The notes beneath the pieces are model-generated. The model had not been told where the DNA came from, did no database searches, and saw nothing but the letters and a program-made list of their open reading frames with translations. A DNA stretch of 30,836 bases. It comes from Polytrichum commune (Eukaryota; Streptophyta; Polytrichopsida; Polytrichales; Polytrichaceae). The stretch's first letter is position 1. Every line of letters starts with the position of its first letter. Positions 1 through 8,034 of the stretch are shown here, in pieces. The position numbers and the translations under genes are program-made. Where the stretch lies: the NCBI GenBank assembly GCA_950295325.1, contig CATNTY010000018.1, positions 1 to 30,836 of the forward strand. Reading direction: 5' to 3'.

Positions 1-287
1 TAAAAGAAGGAGAGTGGATGGAAGTAGGAGCCTGGGTATACGAAAACTTCGAGAATCTTTCTGGTGTATCATTCCTTCCGTATGACGGCGGGACGTACAA
101 GCAAGCTCCGTACCAAGAGCTGAGTGAAGAAGACTGGAATGCTTGGGTTGAGGCCCACCCTATGCCAGTGATTAACTGGGACGATCTTTCCTTCTACGAG
201 AAGGTAGACACGACGACGGGATCACAAGAGCTTGCCTGCACTGGCGGCGTCTGTGAAGTAGTATCGATTGGAAACCCTGATGAGTGA
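1..287 (+). CDS. nrdJ: Class II (adenosylcobalamin-dependent) ribonucleoside-triphosphate reductase, C-terminal fragment (partial at left edge)
   Basis: The reading frame is open from the left edge (first full codon at 3), so the ATG at 18 is probably an internal Met and not the start. The residues WVYENF, FLPYDGGTYKQAPYQE and DTTTGSQELACTGGVCE match the end of monomeric class II RNRs of the Lactobacillus RTPR type. The final C-x4-C pair (Cys74 and Cys79 counted from the ATG at 18) is the swinging redox pair that re-reduces the active site. The enzyme makes deoxynucleotides from ribonucleotides in the cytoplasm using cobalamin, and so would supply dNTPs for phage replication. Only about 95 C-terminal residues are present; the radical-forming and catalytic parts lie outside the window. 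It overlaps the next gene by 8 bp. The family call rests on recalled motifs, not a search. Confidence 0.82.
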   Translation, partial: KEGEWMEVGAWVYENFENLSGVSFLPYDGGTYKQAPYQELSEEDWNAWVEAHPMPVINWDDLSFYEKVDTTTGSQELACTGGVCEVVSIGNPDE

Positions 288-504
288 AGACGAAACTTAT
301 ACATATCCGATGGCAGATGAGAGTGAAATCTTTGCTACCATTCCTCTTACTGAGTTGCAGGAGTTGATCGAAGACTCCGCCTTCCTACAGGCTCTGCGAT
401 CCGCAGGAGTCGACAACTGGGACTGGTATGAAGACGTACTAGAAAACTTCCAAAAGGAACACAAAGATGGGCATTCTTTCTTTTCTGTCTCCGATCCAAA
501 GTAA
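280..504 (+). CDS. Small acidic phage protein, unknown function (74 aa)
   Basis: The ATG at 280 overlaps the stop of the reductase gene by 8 bp, suggesting translational coupling. An in-frame TTG at 268 is an alternative start, but neither start has a strong Shine-Dalgarno sequence. The protein is acidic. Its middle section (LQALRSAGVDNWDWYED) resembles a short motif often seen in small proteins of many phages, where a helix is followed by GVDNW and an aromatic residue. No membrane segment or catalytic motif is visible. It sits between a nucleotide-metabolism gene and the lysis module, and its 3' end overlaps the spanin gene by 38 bp. Function is unknown. Confidence 0.72.
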   Translation: MSEDETYTYPMADESEIFATIPLTELQELIEDSAFLQALRSAGVDNWDWYEDVLENFQKEHKDGHSFFSVSDPK

Positions 505-1012
505 TCTCACTGCCGTACTAGGGGGAGCGTTGGCGCTCTCTCTGGTTGGTAACGGGACTCTTCTCTGGTACGGAACACACGAAGCCAAGGTAGCTACAAG
601 CTATGTCACTACAACCAAAGCTGTCAACACAGCCGCTGTCATACATAAAACTATCACGGAGAACCGAGATGCAAAAGCAGTACAATCTTCTCAGGCTGTC
701 ACTACTGGCACCATTGCTTCTGACATTGCCAGCCTGCGGAGCAAGAGTCGGATCATCTATTTGCCCCAACCTTCCGCCTCCGCCCAAGGAGCTGTCGGAC
801 CCAGTGAGGGAACCGTCGTTCCAACCCAACCCGACCAACCTCTTGCCAGTGGGTCCAGTCAACTCGTCCCGCTAATTCAGCAGGAAGAAACGGATAGAGA
901 GATTTGTGTCACCAACACCGATCTTGTCAAGGGCTGGCAAGCCTACTACCAGTCTCTGCTAACCATACAGAAGGAGGAGTCAGTTGGTACAACTAGCCCA
1001 ACAAGTAACTGA
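467..1012 (+). CDS. Inner-membrane spanin subunit (Rz-like i-spanin)
   Basis: Spanins fuse the inner and outer membranes in the last step of lysis of Gram-negative hosts. This 181-residue protein has one N-terminal membrane segment (about residues 13-36), a polar periplasmic region, a Pro/Ser/Gln-rich middle and a C-terminal DREICVTNTDLVKGWQAYYQ stretch typical of Rz-like proteins. The ATG at 467 is preceded by an AAAGGA-type ribosome site. An o-spanin gene lies wholly inside it in another frame, which is diagnostic of the Rz/Rz1 arrangement. Its 3' end overlaps the endolysin start. It is somewhat longer than lambda Rz because of the low-complexity middle. Confidence 0.85.
   Translation: MGILSFLSPIQSNLTAVLGGALALSLVGNGTLLWYGTHEAKVATSYVTTTKAVNTAAVIHKTITENRDAKAVQSSQAVTTGTIASDIASLRSKSRIIYLPQPSASAQGAVGPSEGTVVPTQPDQPLASGSSQLVPLIQQEETDREICVTNTDLVKGWQAYYQSLLTIQKEESVGTTSPTSN
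669..875 (+). CDS. Outer-membrane spanin lipoprotein (Rz1-like o-spanin), embedded in the i-spanin gene
   Basis: This 68-residue protein starts at the ATG at 669 in a different frame from the surrounding i-spanin gene. It has a short basic N-terminus, a hydrophobic stretch (LLAPLLLTL) and a lipobox ending PAC, with Cys23 as the expected lipidation site. A proline-rich mature part follows (PNLPPPPKE and later Pro residues), the hallmark of Rz1. It should be anchored in the outer membrane and bind the C-terminus of the i-spanin across the periplasm. A GGAG sequence lies just upstream of the ATG. A longer frame starting at 603 would place a hydrophilic stretch before the signal peptide and is less likely. 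Confidence 0.85.
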   Translation: MQKQYNLLRLSLLAPLLLTLPACGARVGSSICPNLPPPPKELSDPVREPSFQPNPTNLLPVGPVNSSR

Positions 1013-1421
1013 TGCAGCTATCGCCGTACGAAAGAAGTGGCTCGTCCCTGCCTCTGTAACTCTAGCCCAGTTTGGTCTGGAGAGTGCATGGGGTACGAGA
1101 GTGTCTGGCACATTCAACTTCTTCGGTAACAAGTGGGATGGAGCAGGGACGTATACTCTCGTACCAACCCATGAAGACATTCACAGCCATGTCGTGCCAG
1201 AGACTGACAAGTTCAAGAACTTCTCTTCTGTTGCTGAAGCGTTTGACTACCACGGTCAGCTCCTTGCTACTCATTCGGCTTACGCCCATGCCATGACGTT
1301 GGCAGACAATCCAGAAGCTTTTGCTCACGCACTTACTGGTGTCTACGCAACTGACCCTCTGTACGGAGTAAAGCTTGTACAGATCATGAGAGGCTCTGGA
1401 CTAGAGAAGTATGACGTATGA
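984..1421 (+). CDS. Endolysin, glucosaminidase domain (FlgJ/LytB-like muramidase family)
   Basis: The 145-residue protein is almost entirely one glucosaminidase domain (Pfam Glucosaminidase type). AQFGLESAWG near residues 28-37 carries the likely catalytic Glu33, and VYATDPLYGVKLVQIM near the C-terminus is the conserved closing motif. It should cut the glycan strand of peptidoglycan. The start is a TTG at 984: a strong AAGGAGG lies 6 nt upstream and no ATG is suitably placed. There is no signal peptide or membrane anchor, so release would depend on a holin. It overlaps the spanin gene upstream by 29 bp and shares an ATGA with the holin-like gene downstream. Confidence 0.87.
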   Translation: MVQLAQQVTDAAIAVRKKWLVPASVTLAQFGLESAWGTRVSGTFNFFGNKWDGAGTYTLVPTHEDIHSHVVPETDKFKNFSSVAEAFDYHGQLLATHSAYAHAMTLADNPEAFAHALTGVYATDPLYGVKLVQIMRGSGLEKYDV

Positions 1422-1711
1422 AAGTGACAGAAGCCCTACAGTCTCTGAACGAGGTAGCTCTCTGCTTCGTCAACAAATGGTGGCGACCTGTGGGATACGC
1501 AACGGTGATAGGAGCGATGGCGGCAAACACCATCCTCATTCCTATCCTAAACAAGACTGGAGTTTCCCTGAGGGAACTTTCGGTATTGATCTTAGCCTTT
1601 GCCCCACTAGCCGCCTTGCGTACGTACGAGAAGATGCAGGACCCTCATGATCCTTTGGGCCAGCAGCCTAAAGATACCGCCCATGAAGAACCCGAAGCAG
1701 ACGCAAACTGA
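1418..1711 (+). CDS. Holin-like membrane protein (97 aa)
   Basis: The ATGA overlap with the endolysin stop (1418-1421) implies coupled translation. The protein has a short amphipathic start containing NKWWRP, two hydrophobic segments (about residues 25-45 and 54-69) and a hydrophilic, acidic tail rich in Pro and Glu. That size, topology and position directly after the endolysin fit a holin, the pore former that times lysis. Holins are too divergent to name a family from reading alone. The competing candidate is the coiled-coil membrane protein at 1768-1989 on the other strand. Confidence 0.6.
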   Translation: MKVTEALQSLNEVALCFVNKWWRPVGYATVIGAMAANTILIPILNKTGVSLRELSVLILAFAPLAALRTYEKMQDPHDPLGQQPKDTAHEEPEADAN

Positions 1712-1722
1712 AGACAAAGAAA

Positions 1723-1760
1723 AGCCCGACTTCCTTAACTGGAGGCCGGGCTAATTTTTT
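1723..1760. terminator. Bidirectional intrinsic terminator between convergent lysis and virion operons
   Basis: The hairpin has arms at about 1723-1734 and 1741-1752: AGCCCG pairs with CGGGCT and the inner CTTCC with GGAGG around a TTAACT loop. On the plus strand it is followed by AATTTTTT. On the minus strand the stem is followed by TTTTCTTTG. It therefore can stop the rightward lysis operon and the leftward virion operon, whose last stop codon is at 1768. Confidence 0.85.
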
Positions 1761-1767
1761 ATTACGG

Positions 1768-1989
1768 TTAGTGTGCAAGCTTGAAGTATTCAATGATGGT
1801 ATAGACACCACCAATGATTGACGTACCAAGGATTGCTGTGATAAGAGAGAGGGCTCCTAGACCTTTATGCTTGAACGCAAGGAGGGCATCTAGCTTTTCC
1901 TTGATGTCTTCGTTCTGGGCGGAAAGATGTTCCACCTTAGTCTCTAGAATAGCTAGTCTCTCTGGCATAGATAGGTAAGTCTCACTCAT
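1768..1989 (-). CDS. Small coiled-coil membrane protein, possible holin or lysis accessory (XhlA-like layout)
   Basis: This 73-residue protein is the last gene of the leftward virion operon and overlaps the preceding stop (ATGA at 1986-1989). Residues about 8-37 form heptad-like helix (RLAILETKVEHLSAQNEDIKEKLDALL). A single strongly hydrophobic segment (about 43-67, rich in Gly, Leu and Ile) follows, with a short polar tail. This layout is like haemolysin XhlA-type phage lysis proteins, which work with a holin, but sequence identity to them cannot be judged here. Late expression with virion genes would suit a lysis-timing role. Confidence 0.6.
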   Translation of the reverse strand: MSETYLSMPERLAILETKVEHLSAQNEDIKEKLDALLAFKHKGLGALSLITAILGTSIIGGVYTIIEYFKLAH

Positions 1990-4900
1990 CGAACGGCTTT
2001 CTTGTCTGGTATGAACTGATTGTCAGGAACAAAACCTTGAGATACTGCCGGTGCTGTGGCATCAAGTACCTCGTCACGGGCATTTTCTCTTTGAGCTTTG
2101 AGAACCTCTTTCAGTCTTGCCATCTTATCTGTATCTGTCATACTCTGATACTCTGGAGATTGAATCTCTTGAGCGAAATCACGACGGAAATAATCACCCG
2201 ACTTTTCTTGGTACGACCTAAGCTGCTCTGGCGTAAACGTAACCTTCTGGGCGACGTCGTCGTCATCGTACGCAGTGTAAGTCTTGCCTGCAGGAAGGAC
2301 CATCTTCTTGTTAGCCAATGTCGAAAGACGATTGACTTCTTGAATGGCTGGGTCCTGTTCGACAGGTTGTATCTTGAAAGGTCCTGAGCGAGAAGGCATA
2401 GGACGACCGTAGACGTCAAGACGTGCAGGCAAAGTACCTGCCTCCCAAGGGAGAATAGCCTTGACCTTGTTGATAGCCTCTTGCGCAGCAGACTTGTCGA
2501 GAGTGTCCGTTACATACGGAACTTCCTTATTCGTCTCTTCTCTGAGAGCTGCGTTGTACGGAACCAACTGACTAGGAATACTAGTAAGGTAAGACCTCAT
2601 CTTGTACTCTCCACCCTGCTTGTCCAGAGGGGCAAGGAAAGGTGTCAAGTCTTTGATCGTACTCTCGTCGAGAACAGTCTTTAGCATACTAGAGAAGGCA
2701 GCTTTGACCTTACCGGTGTAGCCGTCTTGATCTTTAGTTGCTTTCAACTCGTCACGGGCATTAGCCAAGAGGAGGGCGTTGTCTGCTACTGCCGACATAC
2801 CTTTGATGGTATAGTAGTTATCCCCGATCTTCATCGAGTTAGCAGGAGCGCCATTGACAGGGTTACTGCCGTTAATGACTCCGTCTTGTACGACGTATTG
2901 CATCAGCAGTCCGGTCAGACCTGCAGCAACTGCCATACGAGCAGCAGCTTTTTGTCCTTCTAGACCGCCCTTAGCTAGCCCGATCTGGTTGTACCTATCG
3001 AGAGGAGCAAGAGGTCCCCAGCGGATACCAGCTCTCATGACGCCATCGACGATACCGTTGAATGGAGCTATGAATGCAGACACACCCGGAACAGGTTGTG
3101 TAATCATACGACCAGAGCCGTCCTTGGTAGGATAGCGGATGCCTTGTTCTACACCGTTGGCTGCACCAGTGACAAGCCTGCCCATAGGTCCCATAGGATC
3201 ACGGAAGGTATCGATCTTGGTTTGCTTATCTACTTCTGAGAGCATCTCGTGGGTAGGGTTGTTGCGTGCATCTGACATCTTCTGCCAGAGATCGACAGGA
3301 TTGGCAAGAGAAGCGCCATGATCTCGGGCATACTTAGCTGCCTGATCCCATAGATAACTCGTACCAAAGATGTCTTTTACAAACTCTCCTGTCTGATGGA
3401 GAAGGTTGAGAGGTGCAGAGAGAAGAGCATCTGCGGTGTTGTAGACAGGTCTTTTCATGAACGTAGAGTTCATCAGATCGTTCTTCAACATACCGAGAGG
3501 AGCAGACCCCGACCCTTCATCAGAGAACAAACCCGGAGCCCTCTTCTGTAGGGCATTGACGAAACCGTCTGCATATCCCAGACCACGGGCAGCCATCTGT
3601 GTGGCGTAAACCCTTTCTGCTCCCGGAACTAACCGGAGAGGTTGCCCTGCCGTGGCAGCAAGAGAGTCAGAGATAAAGTTCAGACCGTTCTGTGCAATCA
3701 TGCCGCCATAGATTTTGACATGGTTGGCAAGATTCGACACAAGACCTGAAATATATCCCTTACGGAAAAGATCGATGATGCCGGGGTCTTTGCTAGCTGA
3801 AGCTGCAAGGATTTTACCTACGCCGTCTGGGTTGTTGACACCCAGTTTATTGATCTCTTCCTGTACGTCCTTGTTAGAGATTCCGTTATCGAAGTCTCCT
3901 GTTTTACCACCGGTGGCGAGACGCCCCTGCTGATCGATCTGACGTTGACGAGCCCTGAATGCAGAGCCTTGTCCGTACGCACTGTCGTCTGCGAGGTTGA
4001 ACATAGCCCGAGTGGCGTTACGTTCTTCTTCAGTAAGTCCCTCAAACCCTACACGAGAAAGCTTCTGGGCCATGGCATACGTTTGGATACGTACGGCTTC
4101 AGACCAAGGAGCCAACTCACGGGCATTACGAGGGCCGTCAAAGAGAGAGTATTTGTTGCCGTCGTCGTTGTGGTCGTTGAGATAACTCTTAGTCTTCTCG
4201 TTGAGTTCGTCAAAGCCGTCTTTGTCTTTGGCTGCCGTAGTACGAGCCCATTCGTCATAGGCGTTACGGAGATCAGGATCGTTAGAGACTTTGTCTTTGT
4301 TGATCGATCCGGCGAACTGGTCGTCTACCCTCATATGAGGAGGAGCAGGTTGAGGTTCTCCGTCAGGTCCTACTTCAGTTCCGTTGCCGCCATTACCGTT
4401 GCCGTTACCTCCACCAATCAAACCAGTTTCTTCATATGGTTCGTGGATGACATTGGCAGGACCAACAGCCGTACCAGTGATAGGAGCTTCTGGAGCAGCT
4501 TGAGACTGAGGACCATCGGGAGCCCGACCACCAGTACGACGGTCTGAGACGTTGTTGTCGTTGACCCCTACAGTAGGTTCTTCAGGTACAGAAGGTTGAC
4601 CACGGTCACGAAGAGCTTGGGCGTTAAGCTTTGCTGTACGATCAGGATTAGCTCCTGAGATACGGAGGCCTTCAATGGTATCGACGTCGGGGTGAGCGGC
4701 GGCGAGTTGCTTACCAAGGTTGAGAGTTTCACCTACACCGAGCTTGACAGGATTAGTCTTGTCGCCGATGTCGATGGAATGGATTGTATTACCTTCGACG
4801 TCATAAGAACCTTTGACGACCTTGCCGTCTGGAGTCTCGTACGTAAAGGTATGGCTTGGCCTGCCCGGATCAGGGTTAGGTGTACTAACAAAACCGGGTT

Positions 4901-5984
4901 GCCTGATATCTTCTACAGGAGGTTGTGAGAGCATCGCAGGACTAGTGACTGCATCACCACCCGGCAGTTTACTTTCGATAACCGCTTGAGTCTCAGGAGT
5001 TACTGTATGATTTTCTTTGGTAAGGGGATGGGCAAGGACCGATCCTGTGGCAGCACCAGTGTCAGGGTCGACGTAGGCCCTACCAGCAGAAGTTACCTCA
5101 CCCGTATTAGGATCACGGACGTTGACGGGATGGTAAGTTCCAGTCTCATCAGTCTCGCGGATAGGATCGACATGGGTCGTATCTACCGTAGGATTGACAG
5201 GAGGTTTAACCTCAGACCGCTTACCTGACAGTTCGTCAGGGATGTCTTCATCGAAAGAGACCGGACCCTTGTAACCTTTCTTAACTGCCTGTACGTTAGC
5301 TTCGATAGCTTCCTTAGTGGCAGGGTTGTCAAGAGTTGGGTGATCTGCAAGGATGTCGGCAGTCGATGCACCGGCTTTGATTTTACCTGCGATGTCAGCT
5401 TTGACTGCAGGAGTGAAGTAACCTTCCGGGGTATGCATAGCTTCAAGACCCAGCCCAGGAAGGGCGTCCATGATAGCTTCACCCAGAGATTGAGTTCCGT
5501 TGCCTCCACTCTGGTCATGACCTGTCAAGGCACGACCGATGATGTTAGCGGTATCTTCTGCACCAGTTACGAAACGATTAGCCAAACCGATGGCAGGGCT
5601 AAGTCCGTAGTCAACCAGCAACCTGCTAGGAGTTCCTCTAGTCGTACCACCAAGAAGGTCTTTCTGATCTTCAGACATACCAAAAGGATCAGGACCTTCG
5701 GGGCGAAGATTCTGGGTATCTCTCATGAAGTCGAAACGACCAGTAGTAGTAGGATCAGGTGCCATAGACGGCGTCTGAGAAAACTGTCCTTGACCTTTCA
5801 AAGACCAAGCCGGGACAGTAACCTGTTGACCTTCATCCATGACAGTCGTAGGGGTCTCGTCACGCATCGGTGTCATAGAAGGCATCACAGAAGCAAGAGG
5901 GTCTACACGAGGATCGACCGGAGCATCAGGCACGAAGGCATGGCTAGTATCTGGTGCGTCTGGAATGAACTGATTACTAGCCAT
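1986..5984 (-). CDS. Giant putative internal virion / DNA-ejection protein (1332 aa)
   Basis: This is the largest gene here and lies near the end of the virion operon, where P22- and T7-like phages keep ejection (pilot) proteins. The N-terminal 600 residues are Pro-, Gly-, Asp- and Thr-rich and probably extended, with a Gly/Asn-rich stretch (GGGNGNGNGGNG). From about residue 740 on there are long amphipathic and hydrophobic helices rich in Ala, Gly and Leu, including AARMAVAAGLTGLLMQYVV, fitting a protein that inserts into or crosses membranes. No lysozyme or protease motif was recognised. Short F-[IV]-P-D motifs occur at both ends (NQFIPD at 4-9 and 1322-1327; FVPD at 17-20 and 1318-1321). 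The start at 5984 has GAGGAA upstream. The role is inferred from position, size and composition. Confidence 0.72.
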   Translation of the reverse strand: MASNQFIPDAPDTSHAFVPDAPVDPRVDPLASVMPSMTPMRDETPTTVMDEGQQVTVPAWSLKGQGQFSQTPSMAPDPTTTGRFDFMRDTQNLRPEGPDPFGMSEDQKDLLGGTTRGTPSRLLVDYGLSPAIGLANRFVTGAEDTANIIGRALTGHDQSGGNGTQSLGEAIMDALPGLGLEAMHTPEGYFTPAVKADIAGKIKAGASTADILADHPTLDNPATKEAIEANVQAVKKGYKGPVSFDEDIPDELSGKRSEVKPPVNPTVDTTHVDPIRETDETGTYHPVNVRDPNTGEVTSAGRAYVDPDTGAATGSVLAHPLTKENHTVTPETQAVIESKLPGGDAVTSPAMLSQPPVEDIRQPGFVSTPNPDPGRPSHTFTYETPDGKVVKGSYDVEGNTIHSIDIGDKTNPVKLGVGETLNLGKQLAAAHPDVDTIEGLRISGANPDRTAKLNAQALRDRGQPSVPEEPTVGVNDNNVSDRRTGGRAPDGPQSQAAPEAPITGTAVGPANVIHEPYEETGLIGGGNGNGNGGNGTEVGPDGEPQPAPPHMRVDDQFAGSINKDKVSNDPDLRNAYDEWARTTAAKDKDGFDELNEKTKSYLNDHNDDGNKYSLFDGPRNARELAPWSEAVRIQTYAMAQKLSRVGFEGLTEEERNATRAMFNLADDSAYGQGSAFRARQRQIDQQGRLATGGKTGDFDNGISNKDVQEEINKLGVNNPDGVGKILAASASKDPGIIDLFRKGYISGLVSNLANHVKIYGGMIAQNGLNFISDSLAATAGQPLRLVPGAERVYATQMAARGLGYADGFVNALQKRAPGLFSDEGSGSAPLGMLKNDLMNSTFMKRPVYNTADALLSAPLNLLHQTGEFVKDIFGTSYLWDQAAKYARDHGASLANPVDLWQKMSDARNNPTHEMLSEVDKQTKIDTFRDPMGPMGRLVTGAANGVEQGIRYPTKDGSGRMITQPVPGVSAFIAPFNGIVDGVMRAGIRWGPLAPLDRYNQIGLAKGGLEGQKAAARMAVAAGLTGLLMQYVVQDGVINGSNPVNGAPANSMKIGDNYYTIKGMSAVADNALLLANARDELKATKDQDGYTGKVKAAFSSMLKTVLDESTIKDLTPFLAPLDKQGGEYKMRSYLTSIPSQLVPYNAALREETNKEVPYVTDTLDKSAAQEAINKVKAILPWEAGTLPARLDVYGRPMPSRSGPFKIQPVEQDPAIQEVNRLSTLANKKMVLPAGKTYTAYDDDDVAQKVTFTPEQLRSYQEKSGDYFRRDFAQEIQSPEYQSMTDTDKMARLKEVLKAQRENARDEVLDATAPAVSQGFVPDNQFIPDKKAVR

Positions 5985-5998
5985 ATATTCCTCGTTGA

Positions 5999-7249
5999 TT
6001 ATTGGATAAGGTAAGTTTTGCCACCTACCTGTACGGCGGCATGACCGTTGATCTTACCACGAACTGCCGTACTAGGAATCCTGTTGGCAGGGATCGTGGG
6101 CATCTGGTCAGAAGTAGGAGCAGCCGATGGAGCCCCTGCAGTAGAAGTAGTTACCCCTGCTACTGGAACAGGTCGATGACTCTTCATAGGAGCTACACCG
6201 CCTTGAGGCAACCCGGCAGGCATGACGATATTCGTACCAGGGATTGTGCCACCGGCAGGAATGCCCATAGCCTTGCCGAGAGCGATCTGGGCCTGAAGGA
6301 CTTGAGCCCCTGCCTGCTCTTGATGAGCCGAGGCGTTGACACCACCTGCGGCAGCTTGGCCGTAGTTACGAGCAATCTCCGAAGGCAACAGAGCCTGACC
6401 GTTGGAGGCACCTTGGGCACGAGCAGCAGCAGTAGTCTGGGCTGCGCCTGTTCCGAGATACTTATACTCCGGTACGTTAAAGGTGTTGGCTTGATCGAGG
6501 ATCGCCTTGCCCTGATCGTTCCAAGTCTTCTGTCCGGTCTTGGGATCGACAGTGACGTACTGAGAAAGGTTCTTAGGGTCGGGAAGATTTAGAGGACTGA
6601 GGTCTGTAGTCTTACCGAAGACGTCTTGTGTCTTCCCGTACAGAGACTCGTAGGTATCAGGAGTTGCAGACGAGATCAACTTACCTGCCTGAGAACGCCT
6701 AGTGTCGTCATACTTCTGTACGGCAGCTTGATGTTGATCGGCTGCAGTCATCCCTTCTCTTTGCATATTCGCCATAGCGATCTGACGATTAGCTAGGTTG
6801 TTCTGCAGTTCGATAGCGCCCGTGGTATCACCAGTTGCTGCCAGTCTTGATACTGCTCCTTGAGGATCATTTTGGAGATTAGAGAGGGCAGCAGCCTGGG
6901 CACGCTTGGCAGGATCATCCTTAAACGGCATCTGAAACCCAGCCGCTTCAGAGATGGTATCTCCAAGCCAGTTCAACAGAGCCCCTGGCACACCATGGAT
7001 ACCAAGGATACCTGTAAGGCTATGGTTCGGTACGGCAGACGGTTGAGGAGCTTGCGGGACTTGACCTCCCATACTAGGAGCTTGTCCCTGTCCACCGCCA
7101 ATAAGCATCTGCATAGCAGAAGGCTGGGGTTGAGGTTGAGGAGCCATCTGAGGAATACCTTGAGACGGGTCGCCAAGAGAAGGGTTGTAGAGGGGTGCGT
7201 TCAACGAAGGAGCGACACCAGCAATTGTATCAAATAGACCGGGCATCAT
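5999..7249 (-). CDS. Putative internal virion protein, Gln/Pro/Ala-rich (416 aa)
   Basis: There is no recognised family. The N-terminus is Pro/Gln-rich (PQPQPQPS) and Gly-rich. The middle (about residues 120-330) has helix-favouring Ala/Gln-rich segments, and a small C-terminal module ends with a GKINGHAAVQVGGKTY stretch. Two Met codons open the gene (7249 and 7246). AAGGA lies 6 nt before the second, so the true start may be at 7246. Its place between two low-complexity genes and the giant 1332-residue protein suggests an ejection or internal head protein. The call is inferred from synteny and composition. Confidence 0.62.
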   Translation of the reverse strand: MMPGLFDTIAGVAPSLNAPLYNPSLGDPSQGIPQMAPQPQPQPSAMQMLIGGGQGQAPSMGGQVPQAPQPSAVPNHSLTGILGIHGVPGALLNWLGDTISEAAGFQMPFKDDPAKRAQAAALSNLQNDPQGAVSRLAATGDTTGAIELQNNLANRQIAMANMQREGMTAADQHQAAVQKYDDTRRSQAGKLISSATPDTYESLYGKTQDVFGKTTDLSPLNLPDPKNLSQYVTVDPKTGQKTWNDQGKAILDQANTFNVPEYKYLGTGAAQTTAAARAQGASNGQALLPSEIARNYGQAAAGGVNASAHQEQAGAQVLQAQIALGKAMGIPAGGTIPGTNIVMPAGLPQGGVAPMKSHRPVPVAGVTTSTAGAPSAAPTSDQMPTIPANRIPSTAVRGKINGHAAVQVGGKTYLIQ

Positions 7250-7255
7250 TATTCC

Positions 7256-7600
7256 TTAACGATAGACGGACCCAGATGCAGAACCTGTATTGACAGGTGT
7301 TCCGTACGAGGGCAGGATGTAGTTGTTAGCCCAGTTAGCTGCAGTCTGTTGAGCCATATTCGTTCCAGACTGAACAGGTGTCTGTGCGTTAGAGGCAGGG
7401 GCGACAGTCTGGAAAGGATCGGTGTACTGGGCTTGTCCTACTTGAACAGAAGGGGCCTGAGCTTGAGCCCCCTGTCCTTGACCTTGACCTTGACCTTGAC
7501 CCGTAATAGAATTGCCGAGCATTTGCCCCAGTCCTCCCATTACTCCACCAGCTCCAGACATTCCCATCGAACTGCCAAGTGAGGCGAGAAAAGTAGCCAT
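7256..7600 (-). CDS. Small Gly/Gln-rich virion-associated protein, unknown (114 aa)
   Basis: The start codon overlaps the preceding stop (TAATG at 7598-7602), typical of coupled genes in this operon. The N-terminus is Gly/Met-rich (LGSSMGMSGAGGVMGGLGQM), followed by a GQGQGQGQGQG tract encoded by tandem hexamers, then a Gln/Ala/Thr-rich half ending in a Tyr/Ser/Gly segment. No family is recognised. In P22-like clusters such small flexible proteins between neck and ejection genes are often minor virion parts. Confidence 0.62.
   Translation of the reverse strand: MATFLASLGSSMGMSGAGGVMGGLGQMLGNSITGQGQGQGQGQGAQAQAPSVQVGQAQYTDPFQTVAPASNAQTPVQSGTNMAQQTAANWANNYILPSYGTPVNTGSASGSVYR
7477..7500 (-). 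repeat. Tandem hexamer microsatellite coding for Gly-Gln repeats
   Basis: Four perfect copies of CTTGAC (plus-strand reading) lie head to tail, with a fainter copy upstream. In the minus-strand gene they encode alternating Gly and Gln. The 6-bp unit keeps the frame, so slippage would only lengthen or shorten the GQ tract. Confidence 0.85.
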
Positions 7601-8034
7601 TACAATCCGAGTCCTTGTTTGCTCGACCCAGTGCTTGTCTGACCAGCGCCGTTGATGGAGTTGTTAGCTTGGATGCCGAGACCTGCCAGACCTGACTGGT
7701 TCTGGATGTACTGCTGCAAGAAATTGTTGGCTGTGTTCTGTCCGTAATTGGATACGGCTTTGAGAGTGCTGCCAGAGTTCAGAAGGCCATTAGTTGCGGC
7801 ATTGCCAGTGATGGCGTCCGTACCTTGCTGGAGATTGAAGTTGTACCCCGAACTATTCTTGGCGTTGTTGAAAGCCTGTTGCTGCTCCGCCGTTCCGCCG
7901 TTACCCAGTAGGGCAGAGATTGCAGACGCCGCCCCACCAGTCTGACCAACCGTACTACCAAGACCACTGGAAGCAGCCCCGAAGTTCTGGTTGTTCGAGG
8001 ATTGACTGGAATTGCCTCCGAGGAAATTACTCAT
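7600..8034 (-). CDS. Asn/Gln/Ser-rich putative internal virion protein (144 aa)
   Basis: Composition is dominated by Asn, Gln, Ser, Gly and Ala, with almost no charged residues. The first 35 residues are low-complexity (SQSSNNQNFGAASS) and the middle contains helix-like FNNAKNSSGYNFNLQQG and QNTANNFLQQYIQNQSG. It begins 8 bp inside the preceding GNAT-like gene, with GGAG 8 nt upstream of the ATG. No family is recognised. Position suggests a small ejection or injection protein comparable to P22 gp7-class proteins, but this is inference only. Confidence 0.65.
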   Translation of the reverse strand: MSNFLGGNSSQSSNNQNFGAASSGLGSTVGQTGGAASAISALLGNGGTAEQQQAFNNAKNSSGYNFNLQQGTDAITGNAATNGLLNSGSTLKAVSNYGQNTANNFLQQYIQNQSGLAGLGIQANNSINGAGQTSTGSSKQGLGL

